From contig CALXUN010000011.1 of assembly GCA_944391705.1 (NCBI GenBank), positions 1-50,811 of the forward strand: a DNA stretch of 50,811 bases. The letters are read 5' to 3'. Shown here piece after piece: positions 43,028-50,811 of the stretch. The translations under genes were made by a program, and so were the position numbers. Source of the stretch: an uncultured Alphaproteobacteria bacterium. Its GTDB lineage: Bacteria > Pseudomonadota > Alphaproteobacteria > RF32 > CAG-239. The notes under the pieces were generated by a model, which saw only the letters and a program-made list of their open reading frames with translations, made no database searches and had not been told where the DNA came from. The stretch's first letter is position 1, and every line of letters begins with the position of its first letter.

Positions 43028-43717
43028 ATGGAAAAAATCAGCAAAAACAAGCACACAAAAAAATTACAAGCAAATGCGACTTTTTCCGGAAGAAGTATGG
43101 TGGAAATGTTAGGCGTGCTGGCTATAATTGGTGTTTTATCCGTCGGTGCGATTTCCGGCTATTCTAAGGCCATGATGAAATACAAATTAAATAAGCAGGC
43201 TGAGGCTGTTAATTCCCTGATAAATTACGGTTTGCAATATAAAGATCGTTTAGAACACAATGACGGAAAAGTTACATATTATAATGATATTTTTTATAAA
43301 CTCAGGTTGATTCCCGATGGCATTAAATATATCAATAACACTAAAATGTCTGACATTTTCGACAATTCTTTATTTGTTTATTATAACAATCAAAAATGGG
43401 AAAATGATGCCGGTCAGGTTGTTCAGAATGATTTCGGCGGTATTATATATAATTTTGCCCCCTCGCCGCAAGGGGCGGAAATTTGCCGTAATCTGGTCAA
43501 GGTTGCCAGGGAAAACAGCCCAAACTTATGGATGGTTGAAACTTATAAATATTACTCCGATTCAGAAAATGTCACAATACATGGAAATTTGTATGGTGAT
43601 GCTTATTGCGGTACCGGTCGTTATAAATGCTTGCGCGATCTCGGATTAACCGAACTGAAAGATTTGTGCAACATCTGCGATGAAGAAGCTTGCCGGCTTG
43701 TTATTTTGTGGAAATAA
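43028..43717 (+). CDS. Prepilin-like (type IV pilin/pseudopilin) protein
   Basis: A 229-residue protein from the ATG at 43028 (GGAGAAG before it). A 21-residue basic leader ends in S-G, followed by R-S-M-V-E (Glu at +5) and a hydrophobic helix (L-G-V-L-A-I-I-G-V-L), the prepilin-peptidase site and N-terminal pilin helix. The globular domain has a C-terminal group of Cys (C-G, K-C-L, C-N-I-C, A-C, about 198-223), probably disulfides. Stand-alone, just after a repeat cluster; no secretion genes beside it. Confidence 0.83.
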   Translation: MEKISKNKHTKKLQANATFSGRSMVEMLGVLAIIGVLSVGAISGYSKAMMKYKLNKQAEAVNSLINYGLQYKDRLEHNDGKVTYYNDIFYKLRLIPDGIKYINNTKMSDIFDNSLFVYYNNQKWENDAGQVVQNDFGGIIYNFAPSPQGAEICRNLVKVARENSPNLWMVETYKYYSDSENVTIHGNLYGDAYCGTGRYKCLRDLGLTELKDLCNICDEEACRLVILWK

Positions 43718-43721
43718 TCCC

Positions 43722-44636
43722 CTAAACATCAAGCAGACCCTTGGCATAATCTTCGGCATTAAACACATCCAAATCCTCGATTTTTTCACCGACGCCGACA
43801 AAATAAACCGGGGTCGGATATTCTTCGGCAACGGCAGCCAAGATACCGCCTTTGGCCGAACCGTCAAGTTTGGTAACAACCAAGCCGTCAACTTCAACCA
43901 TTTGTTTGAAAATCTGAACCTGGGAAACGGCATTCTGTCCGGTTGTCGCATCAATTGTGAGCAACGTTTTATGCGGTGCTTCGGGCATAACTTTTTTAAT
44001 AACGCGCACAATTTTTTTTAGTTCATCCATTAACCCGTTTTTATTTTGTAACCGGCCGGCCGTATCAATAAACACCACATCATCGCCGGCCCTGATTGCA
44101 GCATTTAAGCCGTCATAACATAAACCGGCACTGTCGCAGCCGGGCGCGCCGGAAAACACCCTGATATCCGAGCGCTTGCCCCAAACCTGAAGCTGTTCGA
44201 CTGCCGCCGCCCGGAAAGTGTCCCCGGCAATAAACGAAACCTTCTTGCCGGCAGCTTTCAATTTTGCCGCCAGTTTGCCGATAGTTGTGGTTTTTCCGGC
44301 GCCGTTAACGCCGACCATTAAAATGACATACGGTTTTTTAGCCGTATCAACCTTAAATTCAGCTTCACCCGGTTTAAGAATTTGCGCAATATCCGCAGCC
44401 AAAACCTGTTTGATTTCCTCTGTAGAAATTTCCTTATTAAGTCGCTTATGAGCAAAAGCGGCAATAATTTTTGCCGATGCCTTAACCCCCATATCCGCGC
44501 TGATAAGCAGCTCTTCCAGTTCTTCCAAGGTCTCGGCATCTATTTTACGTTTGGTAAAAATATCGCCGATTCCGCCGCTGATTTTGGCCGAAGTCTTTTT
44601 TAAACCCAAACCGAGTTTTTGAAAAAAATTAACCAT
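43722..44636 (-). CDS. ftsY: Signal recognition particle receptor FtsY
   Basis: A 304-residue GTPase that docks ribosome-bound SRP at the membrane. The NG core is complete: G1 G-V-N-G-A-G-K-T-T (about 108-116), D-T-A-G-R-L (about 191-196), T-K-L-D-G-S-A-K-G (about 254-262). The acidic A domain is nearly absent, as in many alphaproteobacteria. Its ribosome site lies inside the last codons of mtaB, so the two are translated in sequence. Confidence 0.96.
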   Translation of the reverse strand: MVNFFQKLGLGLKKTSAKISGGIGDIFTKRKIDAETLEELEELLISADMGVKASAKIIAAFAHKRLNKEISTEEIKQVLAADIAQILKPGEAEFKVDTAKKPYVILMVGVNGAGKTTTIGKLAAKLKAAGKKVSFIAGDTFRAAAVEQLQVWGKRSDIRVFSGAPGCDSAGLCYDGLNAAIRAGDDVVFIDTAGRLQNKNGLMDELKKIVRVIKKVMPEAPHKTLLTIDATTGQNAVSQVQIFKQMVEVDGLVVTKLDGSAKGGILAAVAEEYPTPVYFVGVGEKIEDLDVFNAEDYAKGLLDV

Positions 44637-44637
44637 T

Positions 44638-45675
44638 TTATTCTTCCTTACTTAATTCCCTTAAAATTTTTGCCCGCCGCCGACGTTCTTCCATATCAAT
44701 CTGCGGCATTCGCGCCGCCGGCGTTCCGGGCCGTTCGGAATAGGGAAAAACATGCAGCTTGCCGATTCCCGCTTCCTGAACCAATTTGCAGGTATTTTCA
44801 AAAGCCTCTGAAGTTTCCGTCGGAAAACCGCAGATAAAGTCCGCTCCGAACGTTGCTTCCGGACGCACGGCCCTGATTTTAGCGCAAAGCTTAATAACAT
44901 CTTCACGGCTGTGCCGCCGCCCCATACGTTTTAAAACCAGATTATCACCTGATTGCACCGACAAATGAAAATGCGGATAGATATTTTTATATTTTCCGAC
45001 CAACTTAACAAAATCATCATCAACCGCTGCCGGATCAAGCGAACCGAACTGTAAAGACGGCAAATCCGGGAACTGTTCAAGAATATGCTTAACCAATACA
45101 CTGAAAGACGGCTTATAAGAGCAGGCATCAACACCGGTTAAGCAAATTTCTTTAAACCCCTGCGCCAATAATATCTTAATCTGCCCCATAATTTCCGCCT
45201 CCGGCACCGAACGGTTGTTGCCGCGGGCAAAGGGAATAATGCAATAGGTACAACGATGATCGCAGCCCTGCTGAATTTGTACAAACGCCCGCTGCCGGCC
45301 TTCAAAACCGGTAATAACGTAATGATCATAATCATCATAAGAAAAAATATCACCGACGATGCTTTTTTCGGTTACATCACCGTCAAGATACTTTTCCAGT
45401 TCCGCTTTTTCTTTATTGCCCAAGACTAAGTCCACTTCTTCCATATCCGCAAATTTTGCGGCATTAATTTGAGCGGCGCACCCGGTCACGATGATTTTGG
45501 CTTCCGGATTTTCCTTACGCAGCTTACGCACTGCCTGCCGGCACTGGCGTTCGGCTTCGCCGGTAACGGCACAGGTATTGACGATAATCAGATTATCGGT
45601 ATTTTTAAATTTTTCTTTTAAAACTTCGGCTTCAAAACTGTTAATCCGACAGCCAAAAGTCACAACCTCTACCAT
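44638..45675 (-). CDS. mtaB: tRNA t6A37 methylthiotransferase MtaB, C-terminally short
   Basis: A 345-residue radical-SAM methylthiotransferase (ms2t6A formation). The N-terminal MTTase domain has T-F-G-C-R-I-N (Cys8), N-T-C-A-V-T (about 34) and V-T-G-C-A (about 64), three Cys for one [4Fe-4S] cluster. The radical-SAM C-D-H-R-C-T-Y-C lies at about 138-145. It ends right after S-E-R-P-G-T-P-A-A and an E-E-R-R-R-R-A-K helix, so the last 60-80 residues (TRAM-like) of typical MtaB are absent. Confidence 0.9.
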   Translation of the reverse strand: MVEVVTFGCRINSFEAEVLKEKFKNTDNLIIVNTCAVTGEAERQCRQAVRKLRKENPEAKIIVTGCAAQINAAKFADMEEVDLVLGNKEKAELEKYLDGDVTEKSIVGDIFSYDDYDHYVITGFEGRQRAFVQIQQGCDHRCTYCIIPFARGNNRSVPEAEIMGQIKILLAQGFKEICLTGVDACSYKPSFSVLVKHILEQFPDLPSLQFGSLDPAAVDDDFVKLVGKYKNIYPHFHLSVQSGDNLVLKRMGRRHSREDVIKLCAKIRAVRPEATFGADFICGFPTETSEAFENTCKLVQEAGIGKLHVFPYSERPGTPAARMPQIDMEERRRRAKILRELSKEE

Positions 45676-45797
45676 ATTTTCTCCTTGGAACTTATCTTCA
45701 AGGCACTATAAAGGCAAAATTTTATGTTTGCAATTTAATTTTACGCTTTTATAATCGGGCGCATCAATAACAAGCATTCAAAAAAGGGGGTTTAAAG

Positions 45798-46280
45798 ATG
45801 ATTAAAAAAAGCGCATTTGTCCTGGCAACATTTTTCGGCTCCGGCCTTGCTGCAAAAGCACCGGGAACGTTCGGCTCGCTGGCAACCCTGCCTCTGGCCT
45901 TTGTCATGGCATATTTTTTCGGTCGCGAAGGCGTTTTTTATGCAGCGCTTATCAGCTTTTTTACCGGCGTATGGGCAATTCATCAGCTGATTAAGGACAG
46001 CGATGACAAAGACCCCTCCAAAGTCGTTATTGATGAAACGGCCGGGCAGTTGACGACTTTTCTTCTGGTTGCCCCGTTTTTGCAACACAATCTTTCGCTT
46101 TCGGCTCTGGTCGTTTATTTACTGGGTTTCGGCCTGTTCCGCTTTTTTGACATCTTGAAAATGGGACCGGTCAAATGGGCGGACAGTAAATTGAAAAATG
46201 CCTGGGGCGTCATGCTGGATGACGTCTTTGCCGGCATATTTGCGGCAATTGTTTTATTCCTGATTGTAAGCCGGTTTTAA
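45798..46280 (+). CDS. pgpA: Phosphatidylglycerophosphatase A
   Basis: A 160-residue inner-membrane enzyme that dephosphorylates PGP to phosphatidylglycerol. G-S-G-L-A-A-K-A-P-G-T-F-G-S (about 14-27) and V-I-D-E-T-A-G-Q (about 77-84) are the family signatures. Several hydrophobic helices. GGGGG-containing ribosome site 10 bases before the ATG. Confidence 0.93.
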   Translation: MIKKSAFVLATFFGSGLAAKAPGTFGSLATLPLAFVMAYFFGREGVFYAALISFFTGVWAIHQLIKDSDDKDPSKVVIDETAGQLTTFLLVAPFLQHNLSLSALVVYLLGFGLFRFFDILKMGPVKWADSKLKNAWGVMLDDVFAGIFAAIVLFLIVSRF

Positions 46281-46311
46281 TTTTCCAAACGCGGATATTT
46301 TTCCGCCGGGC

Positions 46312-46340
46312 TTGACTTTGATTGTTGCCTCGGCTAATTT
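46312..46340 (+). promoter_or_regulatory. Sigma70-type promoter for mltG
   Basis: TTGACT (46312-46317), 17 bases, TAATTT (46335-46340), 24 bases before the mltG ATG. Good consensus by eye; not tested. Confidence 0.5.
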
Positions 46341-46364
46341 AGACGCCAACAAGGAAATATATAT

Positions 46365-47330
46365 ATGAAAAAATTTTTAATGCTGTGCCTGCTGGGTGTT
46401 GTGGTCATTGTTATATCCGGCTTTTGGTTTATCAATGATATCCGCCGCCCATTACCCCTGACATCTGCCATAACGCTTGAGCTGTCCTCCGGACGCGGCA
46501 TTCGTTCATTATCCGCCATATTAAAAGACAAAGGCCTTGTCCGGCATCCGCTCATTGTGCGCTTAAGTGCCAGAATATACGGCTATGATACCCGTTTAAA
46601 AGCCGGAGAATACCGCTTGGAACCCGGAATGTCGCTTTTAGACGTCTTAGAAAAAATATCAGACGGTAAAGTGATATTGCACCGGCTTACCCTTCCGGAA
46701 GGCTTAACCAGTGCGCAGATGCTTCAACTGATTGCCGACAACCCGCTTTTAAGCGGAAATATCACAGAATTGCCCGCTGAAGGCGAAATGCTGCCGGAAA
46801 CTTACAGTTTCCATAAAGGAACGCCGCGCAACCAGATTATCAGAAATGCTAAATCGGCCATGCAAAAAGCTTTGCAGGAAACCTGGCAAAACCGGGCGGA
46901 AGGTTTGCCTTTAAACTCTTTGCAAGAACTTTTGATTCTGGCCTCCATTATTGAAAAAGAAACAGCCGTCAGCAGTGAACGCGGTAAAGTGGCATCAGTA
47001 TTTATCAACCGCTTAAATAAAAACATGCTTTTACAAACCGATCCGACGGTCATTTATGCTCTGACACAAGGGAAAAAAGAGCTCGGGCGTTCTTTAAAAA
47101 GAAAAGATTTATCAGTTGACAGCCCCTTTAACACCTATAAATATGCCGGTCTGCCGCCAGCGCCGATTTGCAACCCCGGATTAAAAGCTCTAAAAGCTGC
47201 CGCACACCCCGAGGACACGCCTTATTTTTACTTTGTTGCCGACGGAAACGGGGGACACCGTTTCGCTAAAAGCTTAAGTGAACACAACCGCAACGTAAAA
47301 AACTGGCTCAAAAAAATAAAAAACAAATAA
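46365..47330 (+). CDS. mltG: Endolytic murein transglycosylase MltG
   Basis: A 321-residue membrane-anchored lytic transglycosylase (YceG family) that trims nascent glycan strands. One N-terminal membrane helix (about 3-24), a LysM-like domain (about 60-110), then the catalytic domain with I-I-E-K-E-T-A (catalytic Glu about 200), F-I-N-R-L and a Q-T-D-P-T-V-I-Y-A block. A 10-residue Y-K-Y-A-G-L-P-P-A-P motif is conserved. Complete. Confidence 0.95.
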   Translation: MKKFLMLCLLGVVVIVISGFWFINDIRRPLPLTSAITLELSSGRGIRSLSAILKDKGLVRHPLIVRLSARIYGYDTRLKAGEYRLEPGMSLLDVLEKISDGKVILHRLTLPEGLTSAQMLQLIADNPLLSGNITELPAEGEMLPETYSFHKGTPRNQIIRNAKSAMQKALQETWQNRAEGLPLNSLQELLILASIIEKETAVSSERGKVASVFINRLNKNMLLQTDPTVIYALTQGKKELGRSLKRKDLSVDSPFNTYKYAGLPPAPICNPGLKALKAAAHPEDTPYFYFVADGNGGHRFAKSLSEHNRNVKNWLKKIKNK

Positions 47331-47405
47331 ACAAAAAAGAAACCCGGCTTACTTTTTTGTGCCAGGGATATTTTAATGTTTACGCCTTGATATTAAACCC
47401 GATAA

Positions 47406-47432
47406 AAAACCGGCTTGAAAGCCGGTTTTTTA
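47406..47432. terminator. Bidirectional terminator between mltG and the tRNA genes
   Basis: AAACCGGCTT and GCCGGTTTTTT close over a GAAA tetraloop. It ends the plus-strand mltG transcript and, read on the minus strand, the tRNA-Val transcript. A diverged copy of the same hairpin lies at 47541-47562 between the two tRNA genes. Confidence 0.88.
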
Positions 47433-47433
47433 T

Positions 47434-47510
47434 TGGTGGGTATGACAAGGCTCGAACTTGTGACCTCTGCGATGTGAACGCAGCGCTCTGACCAACTGAG
47501 CTACACACCC
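47434..47510 (-). tRNA. tRNA-Val (anticodon CAC)
   Basis: A 77-base tRNA including encoded CCA. The acceptor stem GGGTGTG pairs with CATACCC (one G-T wobble). The anticodon stem CTGCG/CGCAG holds a loop TTCACAT, so the anticodon is CAC (codon GUG). TTCGAGC T-loop and GCTCAGTTGGTCAGAGC D-arm are normal. Confidence 0.95.
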
Positions 47511-47567
47511 TGAAAACATGAACATTTACTTCTAATAAAGAACCGGCTTGAAGGCCGGCTTATATAT

Positions 47568-47644
<77 letters not shown>

Positions 47645-47778
47645 GAAAGTAGTAGCTTAACTAACACAACAAAAAGCATTTGGCAAGACATTTTTTATTG
47701 TTTTTAAAACTTTTTTGTTTTTTATAAAAATTTAAGACTTATGTTTTATGATTTCAGCCGGATTGAAAGGATAAAACA

Positions 47779-48660
47779 TTGCCCGACCAACACTGCGATT
47801 TTAAAATAGATTACAAAAAAATAAACGTATACAAAGAAGCCGGAACAACCGACATCTGTTATCCGGTTATTGTTTCGGTACCACATGCCGGTCGTTTTTT
47901 CCCTGAAGAGTTTTTACAAAACAGTGCCTTAAGTGAAGAACAACTGCGCGGCAATGAAGATCTTTTCGTTGACGAACTGGTTTGGCCGCTCCATAAAGAG
48001 GGTATACCGGTTTTATCCATGAATCTGGCTCGCTCGTTTATTGATGTCAACCGGGACAAGATTGAACTCGATTCTAAAATGTTTTACGATTATCCGGAAG
48101 ATAAAATCGCCATTGAAAATAACCGCTGCCGTTTCGGCTTAGGCTTAATCCACCGGATTGATATGGAAAACCGTCCGATATATAACGGCCTGCTATCTTA
48201 TCATGAGGTGCAGGAACGGATTAAGAATGTTTACGATGTATATCACAAACGTTTACAACAGCTTATCAACAAATGTGCCAAAAAATTCGGTTTTTGTTGT
48301 GTTTTGGACTGCCACTCCATGCCCTCTAAAATCTGCAAAATCATTCCGGACAGCCCGCACATCGACTTTTGCTTAGGCGACCTTTTTTCCCAAAGCTGCC
48401 CGCCCGAATATACGGCATTTTTACAAAATGCCCTAACCCGTCATGATTATACCGTAACTGCCAACGTTCCGTACTCCGGCGCCTTTACGACATTCAATTA
48501 TTGTCAGCCGCGCAAAAAAATTTATACCCTGCAAATGGAGGTCAACCGGGAAATTTATGCAGAGGAAAAAACATTTGAAAAAAACAAGCATTTTCAAAAA
48601 ATTAGCGACAGCATAACGGATGCTGTCCAAACTTTTGCAAAAAAACTGCTGGATTTTTAA
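47779..48660 (+). CDS. N-formylglutamate amidohydrolase family protein
   Basis: A 293-residue FGase-family hydrolase with a TTG start and AAGG at good distance. S-V-P-H-A-G-R (about 35-41), N-E-D-L-F-V-D-E (about 59-66) and S-F-I-D-V-N-R (about 88-94) are conserved; D-C-H-S-M-P (about 182-187) carries metal-binding His. The family takes part in histidine breakdown or general deformylation. No hut genes are close, so the substrate is uncertain. Confidence 0.87.
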   Translation: MPDQHCDFKIDYKKINVYKEAGTTDICYPVIVSVPHAGRFFPEEFLQNSALSEEQLRGNEDLFVDELVWPLHKEGIPVLSMNLARSFIDVNRDKIELDSKMFYDYPEDKIAIENNRCRFGLGLIHRIDMENRPIYNGLLSYHEVQERIKNVYDVYHKRLQQLINKCAKKFGFCCVLDCHSMPSKICKIIPDSPHIDFCLGDLFSQSCPPEYTAFLQNALTRHDYTVTANVPYSGAFTTFNYCQPRKKIYTLQMEVNREIYAEEKTFEKNKHFQKISDSITDAVQTFAKKLLDF

Positions 48661-48844
48661 AAAAAACTGTGTTATCTAACTACAAAATTTGATTTTGGTT
48701 AATATTTTTTTAACGGAAATTAAAGTTTGTTTAACACCTTTCTTTGGGTCTTCCTTAGCTTTTAAGCTTTGGTTTGTAGAATGGAAATCATTAAACGAGG
48801 GAAATTCTTTGCTCAAAGTCAGGAATATAGGATAACTTTTTACT

Positions 48845-49456
48845 GTGCTGAGAAAAATACTTTTTTTACTGGTTATTTCTTTAGTCATTGTTCACCCTCT
48901 TAAAGCCCAGAAAGAATACGAAGCCCAAACATCTCCTTCCATTAAGGTTGAGACAGCGGAGATTTGTTCGCTTTCAGCGGCGCGTATGGAGGAAAAATAC
49001 GGCATTAAAGAGCACCTGCTGCAAACTATCTCAAGCGTCGAAACCGGCCGTTGGGATAACAACCGGCACGAGTTCGTTTCCTGGCCGTGGACAATCAATG
49101 CCAACGGCAAAGGCTACCATTTTAAGACTAAAGAAGAAGCCGTTGCCAAGGTAAAACAGCTGCAGGCCAAAGGTATCAAAAGCATTGATGTCGGCTGCAT
49201 GCAAATTAGTTTAAAATATCACGGCAAAGCTTTCAAAAGCATTGAAGACGCCTTTGATCCGGACACAAACGTTGAATACAGCGCCAAATTTTTAACCAAA
49301 TTATATAACCGCCGGGGTGATTGGCAGAAAGCCGCCATGGATTATCACTCAAAAATTCCTTCCCGCGGTTTAAAATATAAAAAGAAACTTTTGTCCCGCT
49401 TTGAGCAAATTAAAGTTGCTGTTTTGGATACGGAAAGTAAGGCATCTTTATTTTAA
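48845..49456 (+). CDS. Exported lytic transglycosylase (SLT domain)
   Basis: A 203-residue protein with a GTG start and a signal peptide (L-R-K-I-L-F to L-K-A). The SLT fold has S-S-V-E-T-G-R-W (catalytic Glu about 59), V-G-C-M-Q-I-S (about 117-123) and P-D-T-N-V-E-Y-S-A (about 138-146). It probably cleaves peptidoglycan in the periplasm. Single domain, without a peptidoglycan-binding module. Confidence 0.88.
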   Translation: MLRKILFLLVISLVIVHPLKAQKEYEAQTSPSIKVETAEICSLSAARMEEKYGIKEHLLQTISSVETGRWDNNRHEFVSWPWTINANGKGYHFKTKEEAVAKVKQLQAKGIKSIDVGCMQISLKYHGKAFKSIEDAFDPDTNVEYSAKFLTKLYNRRGDWQKAAMDYHSKIPSRGLKYKKKLLSRFEQIKVAVLDTESKASLF

Positions 49457-49470
49457 TTAAAGGAAACGGC

Positions 49471-50202
49471 ATGCAAAAATGGGAAAAAGAATATCAGATT
49501 CGTACCTATGAATGCGATAAAAACAGCAATCTGCGTATTCTGACCTTAATGAACATCTTACAGGATATGGCAGATTCGCATGCTTCTTCCCTTGGTTTGG
49601 GGCTGGAATTCTGTATCAAAAAGGGGTTTGCATGGGTCGGTTCAAATTACCATATCCGCATAACACGGCTGCCGGTTTTACATGAAACCATTCACGTAAC
49701 CACTTGGCCGGCAGCGGAAAAAAAACTTGGTGCAATCCGTGATTTTATTATCCGGGATGAAGCCGGTAACATCATCATAACAGCTTCCAGCCAGTGGATT
49801 TTGATTGATTTTTCCCGCAAACGCCCGATTTCATTAAAAGACCATTTGCCTGATTATACGGTCATTCCCGAACGCGCGTTGGAAACGGAATTCCCCAAAC
49901 TCCAGGAACCGGAGAAAATAGATTGTAAACGGGTGTTCTCCGTACGTTTCGACGATATAGACATCAACCGCCATGTTAATAATGCGGTCTATCCTCTTTG
50001 GGCAACCGAAAGCGTGGAGCACGAATTTCGTGACGGTCATTTTCCTGCCGAAATTGAAGTTGCTTTTAAAAAAGAAGGCCGCTTAAGCGAAGATGTAGAG
50101 ATTTTAACTCAAACGGACGGTTTAACCAGTTGTCATTCTATCAAAGCCTTAAGCGACGGACGTGAATTATCCCGCTTGCGCATAAAGTGGCAAAAGATAT
50201 AA
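49471..50202 (+). CDS. Acyl-ACP thioesterase, hotdog fold
   Basis: A 243-residue FatA/FatB-like thioesterase that frees fatty acids from acyl carrier protein. First hotdog repeat: Y-Q-I-R-T-Y-E-C, M-N-I-L-Q-D-M-A (about 28-35), W-V-G-S-N-Y-H-I (about 56-63). Second: D-D-I-D-I-N-R-H-V-N-N (about 155-165) with the active Asn/His. AAAGGAAA lies nine bases before the ATG and 15 bases follow the transglycosylase stop, so the two genes may be co-transcribed. Confidence 0.87.
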   Translation: MQKWEKEYQIRTYECDKNSNLRILTLMNILQDMADSHASSLGLGLEFCIKKGFAWVGSNYHIRITRLPVLHETIHVTTWPAAEKKLGAIRDFIIRDEAGNIIITASSQWILIDFSRKRPISLKDHLPDYTVIPERALETEFPKLQEPEKIDCKRVFSVRFDDIDINRHVNNAVYPLWATESVEHEFRDGHFPAEIEVAFKKEGRLSEDVEILTQTDGLTSCHSIKALSDGRELSRLRIKWQKI

Positions 50203-50309
50203 AAAAAATTATATAAACCATTGCCGAATAATTTTTCAAAATTTTATTGACAAAATTTTATTTTCGTATATTTTTAAACTGTGTTTAATATTTTTAATTC
50301 TTTATACAT

Positions 50310-50480
50310 ATGAAAGCAACTATTCAAAAAGCAACCCCCATGAACAACAACCAATGGGGCATCATTGCAAGAGATGAAACGGGCGGTCAAATTCATACGA
50401 TTGCTGAATTCAGGACTGCACCGAAAGTTGGTGATATTGTTACGGTAAAATACCGTGGCGGGAAATTCATAATAACATAA
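50310..50480 (+). CDS. Small basic protein, 56 residues
   Basis: A short frame encoding a compact beta-rich protein (W-G-I-I-A-R-D-E, G-D-I-V-T-V-K-Y-R-G-G-K), SH3- or OB-like in feel. No clear ribosome site, but a strong terminator follows the stop by about 20 bases, which supports a transcript. Family unknown. Confidence 0.5.
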   Translation: MKATIQKATPMNNNQWGIIARDETGGQIHTIAEFRTAPKVGDIVTVKYRGGKFIIT

Positions 50481-50497
50481 AATTTTCCCATCCTGAT

Positions 50498-50535
50498 AAA
50501 AAAATTTCCACGTTTGATACGTGGAAATTTTTTTT
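50498..50535 (+). terminator. Rho-independent terminator
   Basis: An AAATTTCCACGT/ACGTGGAAATTT stem of more than 12 bp with a 5-base loop and TTTTTTTT tail, just after the 56-residue gene. Bidirectional by symmetry. Confidence 0.88.
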
Positions 50536-50591
50536 ATGTCCGACAAACTCTTAACTATACAGCCTCTAAACATCAGTGCCGACACTCTACC

Positions 50592-50741
50592 CGTCATGCC
50601 TACGAGCGAGCGTAAGCGAGTGAGTATAAGGCATCCACCCTCCCTGTCATGCCTACGAGCGAGCGTAAGCGAGTGAGTACTAGGCATCCCCCTCCCTGTC
50701 ATGCCTACGAGCGAGCGTAAGCGAGTGAGTATTAGGCATCC
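50592..50741. repeat. Three tandem copies of the roughly 52-bp dispersed repeat
   Basis: Copies at 50592-50636, 50645-50689 and 50697-50741, spaced 52-53 bases and nearly identical (TGTCATGCCTACGAGCGAGC at the start, then TAAGCGAGTGAGT and a late AGGCATCC). Same family as 42757-42902, here less diverged. After the last copy come a GGGGAGGCC stem-like stretch with a T run and the AAAGTTGCAAAA motif shared with the first cluster. Interval 50536-50811 holds no gene. Confidence 0.88.
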
Positions 50742-50811
50742 ATGAAATTTTTTCTCTCCAAGGGGAGGCCTTTTTTTTCCCTACACCTTCAAAGTTGCAA
50801 AACCAAAAAGC

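Noticed and set aside
50247..50275. TTGACA at 50247 as promoter of the 56-residue gene
   Set aside because: The only good -10-like hexamer (TATATT) is 14 bases away, and at 17 bases the match is poor, so it is not listed as a promoter.
50274..50702. A 142-codon minus-strand frame at the right end
   Set aside because: Most of it is translated tandem repeat (R-H-D-R-E-G-type peptide), and it crosses the terminator at 50498-50535.

Overview
The window looks like a chromosome segment of an AT-rich, probably gut-type, uncultured alphaproteobacterium with Rhodospirillales-like gene content. This rests on gene order and family recognition (ihfB-lapA-accD, a nitrogen-type PTS pair EIIA-HPr, an N-formylglutamate amidohydrolase, a DivL-like multi-PAS protein, and a GTTC-N7-GTTC LexA-type box in front of a Y-family polymerase). 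No database search was possible. 

The left part (1 to about 28.1 kb) is an accessory island dense in defence and mobility genes. In order it holds: a Gabija-like pair (OLD-type ATPase/TOPRIM nuclease and UvrD-like helicase) followed in the same operon by a DUF2130 gene cut by the window edge; a short tyrosine recombinase downstream of an ankyrin/DUF3768/DUF1737 operon; a small winged-helix gene coupled to a broken OhrR/MarR gene; a three-gene operon ending in a DnaQ-like protein that has lost two catalytic residues; a PD-(D/E)XK protein divergent from a WYL regulator; an ankyrin protein; an SH3b/superinfection-immunity-like membrane protein convergent with an exported-looking DnaQ exonuclease fused to a WYL domain; a dinB polymerase with a LexA box; a seven-copy iteron array in front of a winged-helix/coiled-coil protein; and a complete type I restriction-modification operon (hsdM-hsdS-hsdR) continuing into a YgjP-type metallopeptidase and a HEPN protein. 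It ends with a SLOG protein, an Mpi-family serine invertase next to inverted repeats, and an AAA ATPase/DUF4143 protein. 

The right part (about 28.4 to 50.8 kb) is mostly housekeeping: a lipoprotein, uvrB, ftsH, an orphan adenine methyltransferase joined to a PTS EIIA-HPr operon, a multi-PAS membrane protein that stops where a histidine kinase module would be expected, tsaB, ihfB, lapA, accD, a prepilin-like protein, ftsY, a short mtaB, pgpA, mltG, two tandem tRNA-Val genes, N-formylglutamate amidohydrolase, a lytic transglycosylase and an acyl-ACP thioesterase. Two clusters of a roughly 52-bp tandem repeat (42.8 and 50.6 kb) are members of a dispersed family. 

The strongest candidates for something new are: (a) the convergent pair at 11.6-13.0 kb, a superinfection-immunity-like membrane protein and a signal-peptide-bearing DnaQ-WYL protein, which could form an envelope-level barrier to incoming DNA; (b) the iteron array with its HTH/coiled-coil protein at 14.7-15.5 kb, a replication or partition-like locus inside a chromosome-like region; and (c) the five-gene type I RM operon with enlarged HsdS and HsdM subunits and a trailing HEPN gene.
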